From Gammaproteobacteria bacterium (lineage in GTDB: Bacteria > Pseudomonadota > Gammaproteobacteria > GRL18), in the NCBI GenBank assembly GCA_024511395.1, contig JANELJ010000049.1:1-6360 (forward strand): DNA of 6,360 nucleotides, written 5' to 3'. This document shows, in pieces, positions 6,285 through 6,360 of the stretch; within the stretch, counting starts at the first letter, position 1; each line of letters begins with the position of its first letter. A program made the translations under genes and the position numbers. Under the pieces are notes generated by a model. That model was given only the letters and a program-made list of their open reading frames with translations, did not search any database and was not told where the DNA came from.

Positions 6285-6360
6285 GTTCAGCGTTCAGCGT
6301 TCAGCGTTCAGCGTTCAGCGTTCAGCGTTCAGCGTTCAGCGTTCAGCGTTCAGCGTTCAG
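6285..6360. repeat. perfect heptanucleotide tandem repeat, (GTTCAGC)n
   Basis: Ten full copies of GTTCAGC plus six bases of an eleventh run without a mismatch to the window edge, so the real length is unknown. The array starts 21 bp upstream of the TraB-like start codon; on that gene's strand the unit is GCTGAAC. It is separated from the coding frame by a stop at 6280-6282, so it is noncoding for that gene. No dyad symmetry lies within the unit. Perfect identity implies recent expansion or ongoing slippage. Confidence 0.95.

Noticed and set aside
6285..6360. CRISPR array
   Set aside because: The repeats are 7 bp with no spacers, so this is a simple tandem repeat.

Overview
The window looks like chromosomal DNA of a gammaproteobacterium of moderate GC content. 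The main reason is the DjlA-type membrane J-protein (TerB domain plus C-terminal J domain), supported by the CopD-like, ChaN-like and TraB/PrgY-like neighbours. Genus or family cannot be assigned from the sequence alone. Nothing looks like a phage, a conjugative region or a CRISPR array.

Layout. (1) 113-1408: a CopD-family four-helix membrane protein (+) converges on djlA (-). (2) 1409-1766: a 358-bp intergenic stretch dominated by a long imperfect inverted repeat at 1563-1672. Its arms are 28 bp with 24 matches, and it looks like a MITE-like or structured dispersed element. (3) 1767-2072: the first 93 residues of a HIT-family (HinT-like) nucleotide hydrolase. The homology stops just before the catalytic His-triad block, and the frame runs into sequence belonging to a gene on the other strand. 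(4) 2021-3918 (-): one long exported protein of unknown function, reconstructed at about 632 aa. It is broken by an in-frame amber codon (3667-3669) and by a one-base loss in a C6 run (2297-2302), and its 3' end is fused into the hit fragment. (5) 3991-5004 (+): a ChaN-family lipoprotein, divergent from the broken gene. (6) 5005-6264 (-): a TraB/PrgY-family membrane protein that meets chaN stop codon to stop codon with no gap. (7) 6285-6360: a perfect 7-bp tandem repeat (GTTCAGC) just upstream of the TraB-like gene, running off the window edge.

Common themes. Most intact products act at the cell envelope: a CopD-like inner-membrane protein, a membrane-anchored co-chaperone, a lipoprotein and a TraB-like membrane protein. 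ChaN and TraB/PrgY have been grouped in the same Tiki/EreA-like enzyme superfamily, so their tail-to-tail placement is notable. The central 1.9 kb (about 2020-3920) is a zone of decay or rearrangement: two genes are damaged and share one junction near 2045. I see no convincing new multi-gene system. The most unusual elements are the hairpin element, the hit/unknown-gene junction, the possible recoding sites in the broken gene and the heptamer array.
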